Assembly: GCA_963169475.1 (NCBI GenBank)
Contig: CAUJFT010000111.1
Coordinates: 1 to 8,075 of the forward strand
DNA: 8,075 nucleotides
From: Bacteroidota bacterium
GTDB taxonomy: Bacteria > Bacteroidota > Bacteroidia > J057
Direction: 5' to 3'
Part shown: one piece after another, positions 1-6,661 of the stretch
Layout: each line of letters opens with the position of its first letter
Numbering within the stretch: the first letter of the stretch is position 1
The notes under the pieces: model-generated
The model's input: only the letters and a program-made list of their open reading frames with translations
Told to the model about the DNA's origin: nothing
The model's database searches: none
Position numbers and translations under genes: made by a program

Positions 1-579
1 ATCTAAATAAAAAAGATAGTCAGGAAAAGGGTAAGTGTTCTTGTAGGCATAAGCCTTCGCTCCTGTAAGATTCCAACGGCTTGCCGTAAGGATACCGCCA
101 AGTACATTTCCCATAGGTTCAAAAAATGGACGCGGTACAAACCCTACATCATAGTTTTTGCCAAAAACAAAATCATATCCCCGTAACTTATCTTTAATTG
201 CTTGTACTTCATTAAACTGATAGCTTCTTTTTGCCTTTATGTCTATCTCCTGAAAGCAATAGAAATCCACACTATCAGTAACCGTCTGTAAAATTCCAAC
301 TATATTCTTTTCAAAAATATCCCTAGTGTTTCTAACAGTTGTACCGCCGTCGTAGAAAAAATCCATTTCTTTTCCAAGCCCTCCAAAACCAAGATTCCAA
401 GTCATAATCGTAAAAACACTATCTTCTTTTGAGAGTTTCACCTCAGAATGCCCTTCTACTACCAACGAAGTTTCTGGCTCGGGTTGAAAATCCGTTAGCC
501 AAGCATATCCAAGTACTCCTACGACATAAACAACGACAAGAAGCAAGAACAATCCTATTATCTTAAGTATGGTTTTCAT
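1..579 (-). CDS. Endonuclease/exonuclease/phosphatase (EEP) family protein, N-terminal part
   Basis: I translated this open frame by hand: 193 codons from the ATG at 579-577, running off the left edge. Residues about 3-27 (ILKIIGLFLLLVVVYVVGVL...) form one hydrophobic segment, either a membrane anchor or an uncleaved signal, so the catalytic domain probably lies outside the cytoplasm. The EEP fold is marked by MTWNLGFGG at 59-67, with the conserved Asn at 62, and by FQEID at 109-113, with the metal-binding Glu at 111. GGILTASRW (161-169) fits the usual 'giLSr' strand. The later His and Asp catalytic motifs fall outside the window. EEP members hydrolyse phosphodiester or phosphomonoester bonds in nucleic acids, lipids or inositides, and the substrate cannot be inferred here. 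The gene diverges from prmA, with 157 bp between the starts. A 7-codon frame abuts the start codon (see findings). The family call is firm; the exact function is unknown. Confidence 0.88.
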   Translation of the reverse strand, partial: MKTILKIIGLFLLLVVVYVVGVLGYAWLTDFQPEPETSLVVEGHSEVKLSKEDSVFTIMTWNLGFGGLGKEMDFFYDGGTTVRNTRDIFEKNIVGILQTVTDSVDFYCFQEIDIKAKRSYQFNEVQAIKDKLRGYDFVFGKNYDVGFVPRPFFEPMGNVLGGILTASRWNLTGAKAYAYKNTYPFPDYLFYLD

Positions 580-678
580 TCAAAGCAATATTTTATTTTC
601 CATCCCCGAAATAATTAAAAATAATTGACTTTCCCGCTATTTTTATCATTTATTCTTTGTTTTCTAAAAATTTAATAC

Positions 679-704
679 TTTGAGGGGTTCTTTTTGTATT
701 TTTG
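679..704 (+). promoter_or_regulatory. Candidate Bacteroidota-type promoter for prmA
   Basis: TATTTTTG at 697-704 matches the TAnnTTTG -7 consensus of the Bacteroidota primary sigma factor exactly. A TTTG at 679-682 could act as the -33 element, but the 14-nt gap is shorter than the usual 17-23. Transcription would start near 710, giving a leader of about 25 nt before the prmA ATG at 737. This is inference from motif matching in AT-rich DNA. Confidence 0.35.
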
Positions 705-736
705 ACCTCGATTTAATGTCGTAACTACATTTATTT

Positions 737-1591
737 ATGATTCCTATAGAAAAACCGGATACGATGTGTGTATCTGCTACTATTTCCGATGAGGATATTA
801 GAGAAATATGGATTTATGCCTTAGGAGAATTTGGTTTCCATGGTTTTGAGGAAGCCAAAGAGGAAGTCCATGCCTTCATTGATGAGGCACTTTGGGATGA
901 GGGAGAATTAAGGAAATACCTATCAGAATATTTCCCTGAAATGGAGGTTTCCTTTGTAATATCAAGGGTAGAGGCTAAAAATTGGAATGAAGAATGGGAA
1001 AAAAATTATCCTAACCTATATATTGGCGCATTCTGTCAAGTACTCCCCTCTTTTCGGGAGCCGTTACCCGGATTTTTACATACCATTATAATAGACCCTA
1101 AAATGTCATTTGGTACGGGTCATCATGCCACTACGCAGCTAATGATGTTTTTTTTACAAGAGGTAGATTGTAAGGAAAAGGCGGTAATGGATATGGGGTG
1201 TGGTACGGGTATATTGGGAATTTTGGCTTCGATGCTGGGCGCACAATTTGTAACGGGGATAGACATTGACCCATGGTGTGTGGAGAATAGCATTGAAAAT
1301 ATAGAATTAAATTTTATTACTAATATGGCGATTTTACAAGGAGGGGCAGAGGCTATTCCCGAAAAGCAATATGATATCTTTATCGCCAATATTAACCGGA
1401 ATATTTTGCTTGCAGACGGAGAGAAGTACGTAAAGCATCTATCAGAGGGCGGAAAGTTGCTACTTAGCGGATTCTATGAAGCGGATATTCGGGACATTCG
1501 TTGTCATTTTGAAGCATTAGAATTAAATTTTGAGGCACTAAAAACCCGAAACAATTGGGCGGGTTTGTGCTTTTCTGCACGAAAGAGATAA
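737..1591 (+). CDS. prmA: Ribosomal protein L11 methyltransferase
   Basis: This 284-residue protein has the family's usual length and layout. PrmA methylates ribosomal protein L11 in the cytoplasm, using S-adenosylmethionine. Residues 1 to about 90 form the variable substrate-recognition domain. The linker holds NWNEEWEKNYPN (82-93). The PrmA signature DPKMSFGTGHHATTQ lies at 120-134, followed by SAM motif I MDMGCGTGILGI (151-162), the acidic end of strand 2 at GIDIDP (174-179), and the family-specific ANINRNIL (218-225) at the place of the catalytic N-x-x-x motif. The start at 737 is the first ATG of the open frame. Met10 (764) is the only nearby alternative and would remove little. The gene is probably the first of a two-gene transcript with the dioxygenase gene 52 bp downstream. 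I see no truncation or missing key motif. Confidence 0.96.
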   Translation: MIPIEKPDTMCVSATISDEDIREIWIYALGEFGFHGFEEAKEEVHAFIDEALWDEGELRKYLSEYFPEMEVSFVISRVEAKNWNEEWEKNYPNLYIGAFCQVLPSFREPLPGFLHTIIIDPKMSFGTGHHATTQLMMFFLQEVDCKEKAVMDMGCGTGILGILASMLGAQFVTGIDIDPWCVENSIENIELNFITNMAILQGGAEAIPEKQYDIFIANINRNILLADGEKYVKHLSEGGKLLLSGFYEADIRDIRCHFEALELNFEALKTRNNWAGLCFSARKR

Positions 1592-1643
1592 TACAGAAAA
1601 AGCGTTTTTTAATAATCATAAATTACATTTATTACTCACCATT

Positions 1644-2174
1644 ATGCCAAAAAATCCAATTTATAATCTTAAGGCGTGGATTGATGAAAATCGCCATCTC
1701 CTAAAACCACCCGTAGGCAATAAGGTTGTTTATTCTGAAACCCAAGATTTTATCGTTATGGTAGTAGGAGGACCTAATGTACGGACGGATTACCATTATA
1801 ACGAAACAGAAGAATTTTTTTACATGGTAGAGGGGAATATGGTCTTGAGAATCCAAGAAAACGGGAAAGCCGTAGATATTCCTATTCGAGAAGGAGAAAT
1901 TTTTCTTTTGCCAGGGAAAGTACCACATTCTCCTCAAAGAGAAGCCGGAAGTATCGGCATCGTAATAGAACGAATAAGAGAAAGTCGTCATACAGATGGA
2001 CTACAATGGTATTGCGGTAGTTGTAATACTCAATTATATGAAGAATACTTTCAAATGGAGGATATTATGACACAAATGCAGGGGGTTTTTGAAAAATTTT
2101 ACAGAGATGAACATGCACGCACTTGTAAAAGCTGCGGGGAAGTACTAACCCCTCCGGAAAAGTATCGATCATGA
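1644..2174 (+). CDS. nbaC: 3-hydroxyanthranilate 3,4-dioxygenase
   Basis: This 176-residue cupin matches the bacterial and fungal short form of 3-hydroxyanthranilate 3,4-dioxygenase. The enzyme opens the aromatic ring of 3-hydroxyanthranilate to give the semialdehyde that cyclises to quinolinate, the precursor for NAD or for further breakdown of tryptophan-derived kynurenines. The Fe(II) ligands known in the family fit His51, Glu57 and His95. The substrate contacts fit Arg47, Arg99 and Glu109. The C-terminal rubredoxin-like second iron site is intact, with CGSC at 124-127 and CKSC at 161-164. It is cytoplasmic, with no signal peptide. I found no TAnnTTTG box or convincing terminator between it and prmA, so co-transcription is likely although the functions are unrelated. 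A strong terminator follows 16 bp after the stop. The assignment is very strong. Whether the pathway is anabolic (NAD) or catabolic needs the location of kynureninase, kynurenine monooxygenase and nadC. Confidence 0.95.
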   Translation: MPKNPIYNLKAWIDENRHLLKPPVGNKVVYSETQDFIVMVVGGPNVRTDYHYNETEEFFYMVEGNMVLRIQENGKAVDIPIREGEIFLLPGKVPHSPQREAGSIGIVIERIRESRHTDGLQWYCGSCNTQLYEEYFQMEDIMTQMQGVFEKFYRDEHARTCKSCGEVLTPPEKYRS

Positions 2175-2189
2175 TTACAAGAAACAGGT

Positions 2190-2242
2190 ACTGAAAACGC
2201 CAAAGATTGGTAGTCTACCAATCTTTGGTGTTTTCAGTTTTT
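2190..2242 (+). terminator. Strong intrinsic terminator after the prmA-dioxygenase unit
   Basis: The left arm, 2191-2213, pairs with the right arm, 2215-2237, over 23 positions with a single G-U wobble (G2199 with T2229). A2190-T2238 adds one more pair. The centre reads GTAGTCTAC, so the real loop is a few bases. A T run (2238-2242) follows on the plus strand. On the minus strand the hairpin is not followed by a T run, so it is directional for the plus-strand genes. It may still slow transcripts arriving from the convergent AsmA-like gene, which ends 23 bp away. Confidence 0.92.
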
Positions 2243-2260
2243 ATTGTCTTATGAGGTTAT

Positions 2261-5200
2261 TTATTTCCATTTAGGAATATTGAGATTACCCTTGAGCTTG
2301 TCAAGGGCTTTTTTGATACTATCTTCCGTCCGTTTTTTGGCTTCTTCCGCTTTTTTGCGGATTTCTTCCTCCTTTTTACGCTTTTCCTCTTCGGCTTTTT
2401 TACGAAGTTCCTCCGCCTTTTTCTTTGCCTCCTCTTCGGCTTTATTTTTTAATTCTTCTGCTTTATCCTTTACCTGACCAATAATTTCGTCTTTTTTATC
2501 CTCTATTTTATTTTTGAGGCTATCCTTATTAAGCGGAATATCTAACCCCGTTTTGTCTTTAATAATATCTTCAGCTTTGTCTTTGGCAAGGTCTATCGCT
2601 TGGTCCTTCACATCGTTTGGCGTACTTCCGGAGATACCAGTAATGATAGGGTTACCGAAAGTCCCCCCGATTCTTAAATCGGCTTTAAGCCTTCCACTAT
2701 TTTGAATAGCCCCTCCCGAAAGCGTACTCAAAGCATTTTGCACTGCTTGCCCTCCTTTTCCCAACGGTGCGTCTATTTTGACAAGATAGTCTATATTGCC
2801 CCTCAAGGCTTGTTTTCCTCCGACATTGAGTATAATATCTTTGGCTTTTACGTCAAAGGGAGCTACTTCAAGCCACCCATTTTTTATGACAAACTTAGAA
2901 GATGCCTTTTCAAGGATAATTTCTTTGAAGTCTTGTATTTTGGTAACTTCTGCCAGTTTTGCGGTAATGGGTGAGCCGGTAAGCTTACCATTGATAAGTT
3001 CAAAAATACCTAATCCGCCTACATTTTCTAATACGGGAGTCATTTGGGAGGTAAAATTTCCCGTCATCTGAAGTTGAGTATTGAGCTTCCCATCAAGATA
3101 TTGCGCAATAGGAGCTAACTGTCGAACGGTATTGAAATATCTGTAAGCCTGCTTAAAAGAAAGGTCTTTGATGTTAAGGTCTAATCCGTAAGCCGGATTA
3201 TTGATGTTTTTGGTATCATAGATTCCATTCATGGTAAATGTCCCGTCAAGGGTTTGGAAGTTCACATTTTGCATGTTTAAGGCACGGTCCGCAACTCCTA
3301 TTTTTCCAGACAAATTTTTCAGGGTCAGATTATCATAGAGTACTTCTTGCGCGCTTGCGTTAATATTGATTCTATAGCCGGGGGGTACTTCAATCACAGA
3401 GGTTCCGCTGGGTGAGGGAGCTACTTCGGCTTGAGCCGAAACCGCCTGCGGGTCATCTGCTCCCATCCACTCATTGACGTTTATTTTTTTAGATTGTATG
3501 GTAAGGTCTCCTCCCAAAGGTTCATTTTCTATTAAGGCGTATGCCAGATAATTGGTAAGGTTTCCATTTACCATAAAATCAGTTTTACCGATTGTCCCGT
3601 AAATTCCGGATAGATTTAATAGGGTATTGTTAAAGGTAAGGTTTCCGGCAGGAATATTCACCGGATAACCCAGCGATTTACTTTCATATTGAATATTTTG
3701 AAGTTGAACATTTCCTCCGGTAGTAGTTTGGGTGTATAGTCCTTTTTGAACCTCCGCCATATTTCCTTTGGCATAAAATTGATTCACTTTAACCTTCCCA
3801 GCTAAATCCATTCCTTCGACAGGATAGATTTTCATTAATTTTCCCAAATCCAATACTCCATTACAAGCAATGTCAAAAGTTGGATTATCAAAATTTTGAA
3901 TCAAGGCTTTGCCGTCTATGGGTTCATTATCTAATTCAAAGTGAAATTTGGGAAGCGTCAGCACGGCTGCTGCTAATGTCCCTACAGGATTTACAAGAGA
4001 GCCTTCAAAATTCATATTTTTGAGTTCTACCTTGTACGCTTCATTTTTTACATAACCATTCGCCATACTCATTTGAGCATTCATCTTCGGGAGCGCGTTA
4101 GATTTCTGGTCATATACCCCGTTAGCGGTTCCGTCTATGGAAAAAAGCCCCGCAAGTTTCATTCCCTCTACCGGAAACAATTGGGTAAGTTTTTCGAGGT
4201 CAATCGTTCCTTTTACCTTTCCGTCATAATTAGGGGTATCAAAGTTTGAAACTTTAATACTTCCATCAAAAGGTTTTTTGTCTAAATCAAAGTGAAAGCT
4301 AAGAATATCTAATAAGGTAGAAGCCAAATCGCCCTTGGTATTGATAAGAGAACCCTTAAAATCAATATTCTCCAATACAACCGGATAGTCCTTATTTTTT
4401 ACAAATCCTTTGTTCATATTCATACGGGCATTTACCTTCGGAAATGTTTTTTTGAGGGTGTCATACACTCCCGCAAGATTAGCGTCTATCTCAAAGTTAC
4501 CCTTTAATACTGTTCCTTCAATGGGGAATACGTTCGTTAATTCTTCAAGATTTAATTTTGCTTTTATTATGGCATCTATATTTGTAGGAGAGAGTCCGTT
4601 TATTTTACCCTGAATATTGATAGGATTGCTACCGATATTCGCCTGAAATTTTCGGATATCTAACTGTATATTTTGGAAGCCGGGTCCGGCAGGATTGGCA
4701 ACGCTAAGGTCGAAGTTCATTCCCGTAACGGCAGAAGGTAGTTTTGGATATTGGATTTTGCCGTTTGCCAGATTAAGCTTGACATCAAACCCCGGATAAT
4801 TAGTTTGGTTATATATCCCGCGTACAATCCCAGAAAAGTTAAGTGTACCTTCAGATTTTAGGGAGGTATAGTCTTTTTTGTAAACGGCAGGAATCAGAGA
4901 AAAAAGTTGCTTTACCTCGGCTTTTGGACAATTAAACCTCAAATCTAAATGAATGTCATCTTTGGGCATTCCTATCGTTCCCGAAAAGTTCAAGGGAAGA
5001 TCATTGAGTAGAATTTCATTTTCCAGAAATTTATAGACGTATGTTTTATTATCTATATTTAGCCCAACCTTTGCTTTGAGGGAGTTTTTGTTGAGATACC
5101 GGATTCCATCGAAATTTACGATGACCTCCTTGGCATCGGAAGTGGTCATAAGGTCATAGATATTTTCGGTAAAATCTCCTTCTCCGGAATGAGAAAAGTC

Positions 5201-5725
5201 TTTGAGAGAAGCCATGACAGGGAGGGTTTGGTCTTCATACAAAATATCTGCATGATTGATTTTATAGGACTTTAATTTCAACGCAAAGGGAGGGGCTTTT
5301 GCAGTATCTTTTGTAGATATCGTGGAATCCTTAGGAAAAATATCCCAATTTGCATTGCCATTTGGGTGTACAAGTGCGTGGATAGTCGGCTTGTCCACAA
5401 TGATTTTATGCACTTCGTACTCTTCTCCGCGAAGAATACTCATAATATTTACGACCACCCTAAATCGTTCTATATCTGCAAGGGTATCTTTACTAAACTC
5501 TCCTCTCCCTACGATATTCAGGTTATCAAGCCCTACGCTGACATTCGGAAAATTACGGATAAAAGACAGATGTACACCCGAAAAACGAACTTTTGCGCGA
5601 ATGTTTTTATCTAACTGTTCTTGTGCAAGCGTTTTTATCTGATTTTTGAAGGCAAACGGGAGGATTAGAAGCAGTCCAAATAAAATTATGAATACAAAAC
5701 CTGAAATTTTAAGTATCTTTTTCAT
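2261..5725 (-). CDS. AsmA-like envelope protein with tandem repeats and coiled-coil tail
   Basis: I chose the ATG at 5725-5723 (1154 residues). An in-frame ATG at 5761 adds 12 residues (MLKNYANLCVRK) that spoil the signal-anchor layout, since MKKILKISGF followed by a hydrophobic stretch is the usual beginning. Residues about 8-27 are one membrane segment; the rest should sit in the periplasm. The family traits are the N-terminal AsmA pattern (NIRAKVRFSGVHLSFIRNFP, residues 42-61), then beta-rich repeats throughout, then an AsmA C-terminal-type region (about 840-1030) with LNTQLQMTGNF and GTFGNPII. In E. coli, AsmA-like proteins span the envelope and support phospholipid supply to the outer membrane; a similar role here is inference. 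Distinctive features are a 117-residue repeat (FPIEG at 400, FPVEG at 517, YPVEG at 634) and a Lys/Glu-rich coiled coil from about 1081. It appears monocistronic and convergent to the dioxygenase gene. A weak promoter-like CAAAGATTA...CAA (5736-5761, minus) lies just before the start. Confidence 0.9.
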   Translation of the reverse strand: MKKILKISGFVFIILFGLLLILPFAFKNQIKTLAQEQLDKNIRAKVRFSGVHLSFIRNFPNVSVGLDNLNIVGRGEFSKDTLADIERFRVVVNIMSILRGEEYEVHKIIVDKPTIHALVHPNGNANWDIFPKDSTISTKDTAKAPPFALKLKSYKINHADILYEDQTLPVMASLKDFSHSGEGDFTENIYDLMTTSDAKEVIVNFDGIRYLNKNSLKAKVGLNIDNKTYVYKFLENEILLNDLPLNFSGTIGMPKDDIHLDLRFNCPKAEVKQLFSLIPAVYKKDYTSLKSEGTLNFSGIVRGIYNQTNYPGFDVKLNLANGKIQYPKLPSAVTGMNFDLSVANPAGPGFQNIQLDIRKFQANIGSNPINIQGKINGLSPTNIDAIIKAKLNLEELTNVFPIEGTVLKGNFEIDANLAGVYDTLKKTFPKVNARMNMNKGFVKNKDYPVVLENIDFKGSLINTKGDLASTLLDILSFHFDLDKKPFDGSIKVSNFDTPNYDGKVKGTIDLEKLTQLFPVEGMKLAGLFSIDGTANGVYDQKSNALPKMNAQMSMANGYVKNEAYKVELKNMNFEGSLVNPVGTLAAAVLTLPKFHFELDNEPIDGKALIQNFDNPTFDIACNGVLDLGKLMKIYPVEGMDLAGKVKVNQFYAKGNMAEVQKGLYTQTTTGGNVQLQNIQYESKSLGYPVNIPAGNLTFNNTLLNLSGIYGTIGKTDFMVNGNLTNYLAYALIENEPLGGDLTIQSKKINVNEWMGADDPQAVSAQAEVAPSPSGTSVIEVPPGYRININASAQEVLYDNLTLKNLSGKIGVADRALNMQNVNFQTLDGTFTMNGIYDTKNINNPAYGLDLNIKDLSFKQAYRYFNTVRQLAPIAQYLDGKLNTQLQMTGNFTSQMTPVLENVGGLGIFELINGKLTGSPITAKLAEVTKIQDFKEIILEKASSKFVIKNGWLEVAPFDVKAKDIILNVGGKQALRGNIDYLVKIDAPLGKGGQAVQNALSTLSGGAIQNSGRLKADLRIGGTFGNPIITGISGSTPNDVKDQAIDLAKDKAEDIIKDKTGLDIPLNKDSLKNKIEDKKDEIIGQVKDKAEELKNKAEEEAKKKAEELRKKAEEEKRKKEEEIRKKAEEAKKRTEDSIKKALDKLKGNLNIPKWK
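2300..2485 (-). other. Region encoding the charged coiled-coil tail of the AsmA-like protein
   Basis: Residues about 1081-1142 consist almost only of Lys, Glu, Ala and Arg with hydrophobics in heptad spacing (AEELKNKAEEEAKKKAEEL, RKKAEEEKRKKEEEIRKKAE). This predicts a long helix or coiled coil of some 60 residues. It is preceded by amphipathic DLAKDKAEDIIKDKTGL and ends in KGNLNIPKWK. The coding DNA is low in complexity, which explains the spurious Ser/Phe-rich open frame on the opposite strand at 2244-2477. Confidence 0.8.
3774..4546 (-). repeat. Tandem 117-residue protein repeats inside the AsmA-like gene
   Basis: Two complete units, 4196-4546 and 3845-4195 (351 bp each), and the start of a third (down to about 3774) lie end to end. 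Landmarks recur without any gap: LEELTNVFPIEG / LEKLTQLFPVEG / LGKLMKIYPVEG, then GVYD, PKxNAxMxM, GxVKN, FxGSLxN, FHFxLD, and NFDxP. By eye the two full units are a little under half identical in protein and well diverged in DNA, so this is an old duplication under selection. A more distant unit seems to precede them (residues about 277-393: SLIPAVY, GTLNFSG, GIYNQT, LANGKI). Confidence 0.85.
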
Positions 5726-5827
5726 TTTTCTAACACAAAGATTAGCGTAATTTTTTAACAATTAATATTATACGGCTTTATAATTATTTCGCCGTCCTTT
5801 TCTATAAATTTTAAAGAAAACCATTTA

Positions 5828-5835
5828 CAAAGCTA
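5828..5835 (-). promoter_or_regulatory. Candidate -7 box upstream of the AsmA-like gene
   Basis: Read on the minus strand this is TAGCTTTG, an exact TAnnTTTG match, which would start transcription near 5822 and give a leader of about 100 nt. No TTG is found at the expected -33 distance, so it rests on the -7 box alone. It sits within a trio of CTATAAA repeats (plus-strand 5802, 5833, 5858). Confidence 0.25.
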
Positions 5836-6338
5836 TAAAAAGAAAATGAGAAAAAGTCTATAAAAGTAAGATTTTATCAGCTTCTTACATTAACTTTTCC
5901 TTAGGATTTAGATAAAAACGATTACTTGGCAGCAAAATATTTGGACTAATTGCAATTAAAAATTGTCGGGATAACATGGAAACCCAATCTTTTTAATCAC
6001 GATATTCTTCCTCATCTATTAGGTGCATTAATATAAAAAACTCATTTTTACTCTTCTTCAATTCCTAACGGAGCAAAGACTTACTTTTAATGTGTGTGTC
6101 TTGGCAAGATATTTGAAGGGATAGAAGAATGGAGAAAGAAATTGTGATTTTTTGACTTTTTCCGAAAAAAAAGTTCTATTCTCTTTACTTGTCTTCTATT
6201 GTCGTCTTGCGCATAAAGAAACAAAGATATAATAATAGATGGGAAAGCGGAACAGAGGGATTATTTTTCGAGCTTTTGCCTTTCTTGGAGAATCTCTAAA
6301 AAAAACCCTCACTCTTAGTTGCTACATTTTGAAATAGA

Positions 6339-6349
6339 TTGATAATCAA
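6339..6349. repeat. Palindrome TTGATAATCAA, copy 1
   Basis: Perfect 11-bp palindrome around a central A. The same 12-mer (TTGATAATCAAT) recurs in reverse orientation at 6661-6672. It lies 14 bp upstream of the TAATTTTG box at 6364. It could be half of an operator pair for a dimeric regulator; TGATAATCA also resembles part of a Fur-type box, though no full Fur site is present. Confidence 0.3.
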
Positions 6350-6435
6350 TTGTTTTATTTGATTAATTTTGGTGTGCCACTCAATAATATAGGTGTATAT
6401 ATTGGGCTAATGATTTTGATTGCGTTAAATATAAG

Positions 6436-6467
6436 TTTGATTAGTAGGTAAATAATTAGTAATTTTG
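6436..6467 (+). promoter_or_regulatory. Candidate Bacteroidota-type promoter, distal, for the amine oxidase
   Basis: TTTG at 6436-6439 and TAATTTTG at 6460-6467 are separated by 20 nt, within the spacing known for -33/-7 pairs in Bacteroidota. Transcription would begin near 6474, leaving about 250 nt of leader before the ATG at 6726. This is the best full match to both elements in the region, but it is motif evidence only. Confidence 0.4.
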
Positions 6468-6536
6468 TTTTTTATTTTCAAAAATTTACGGTGATATAAT
6501 ATTGATATTACTGTTCTTTGTGGGGGAAATGACTGA

Positions 6537-6554
6537 TAATTAACTACTTAATTA
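6537..6554. promoter_or_regulatory. Inverted repeat between the two candidate promoters
   Basis: TAATTAA (6537-6543) and TTAATTA (6548-6554) are perfect inverted copies around CTAC. The position between the distal and proximal candidate promoters would suit an operator. In DNA this rich in A and T a 7-bp AT-only dyad can easily arise by chance, so the call is weak. Confidence 0.2.
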
Positions 6555-6598
6555 AAAACGGAAAAATTAATGCAATTTTCCCGTGGGAGATTTATGGA

Positions 6599-6629
6599 TT
6601 GATTGCCAATTATTGTTCATTTAATTTTG
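6599..6629 (+). promoter_or_regulatory. Candidate Bacteroidota-type promoter, proximal, for the amine oxidase
   Basis: TTG at 6599-6601 and TAATTTTG at 6622-6629 have a 20-nt spacer, the same as the distal candidate. The predicted start near 6636 leaves a leader of about 90 nt, a more usual length. Two tandem promoters with one leader each are possible. Confidence 0.4.
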
Positions 6630-6661
6630 TATTGGATTAGATTTTTCAAAAAAATAATTCA

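Noticed and set aside
1123..1389. Minus-strand open frame opposite prmA, and another at 1701-1991 opposite the dioxygenase
   Set aside because: Both are antisense to strongly recognised enzymes and have no protein-like features.
1597..1610. AAAAAGCGTTTTTT just after prmA as a terminator
   Set aside because: The stem would be five A-T pairs only, too weak to end transcription, so it does not argue against co-transcription with the dioxygenase gene.
2244..2477. Plus-strand open frame rich in Ser, Phe and Ala
   Set aside because: It is the antisense of the Lys/Glu coiled-coil tail of the AsmA-like gene; the composition follows from that low-complexity DNA.
5322..5642. Plus-strand open frames opposite the AsmA-like N-terminus, and similar ones at 2514-3071 and 4410-4613
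   Set aside because: They lie wholly inside a long, well-supported gene on the other strand and resemble no family.
5736..5761. Promoter-like element on the minus strand immediately before the AsmA-like start
   Set aside because: The -7 box has one base too many (TAATCTTTG), the spacer is 14 nt, and the leader would be only a few nucleotides.
5773..5794. Dyad CGGC...GCCG upstream of the AsmA-like gene as an operator
   Set aside because: Only four outer and four inner pairs match, interrupted by three mismatches; too weak to call.
5993..6120. Possible decayed coding sequence on the minus strand of the large gap (QDTHIKSKSLLR, stop, then KNEFFILMHLIDEEEYRD)
   Set aside because: The stretch looks protein-like but is broken by a stop, is under 45 codons in all, and matches no family I recognise. 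A translated database search of 5900-6330 would settle it.
6155..6174. Hairpin ACTTTTT / AAAAAGT in the large gap as a terminator or small-RNA end
   Set aside because: It is a 7-bp A/T-dominated stem with no GC-rich core and no gene ending nearby.
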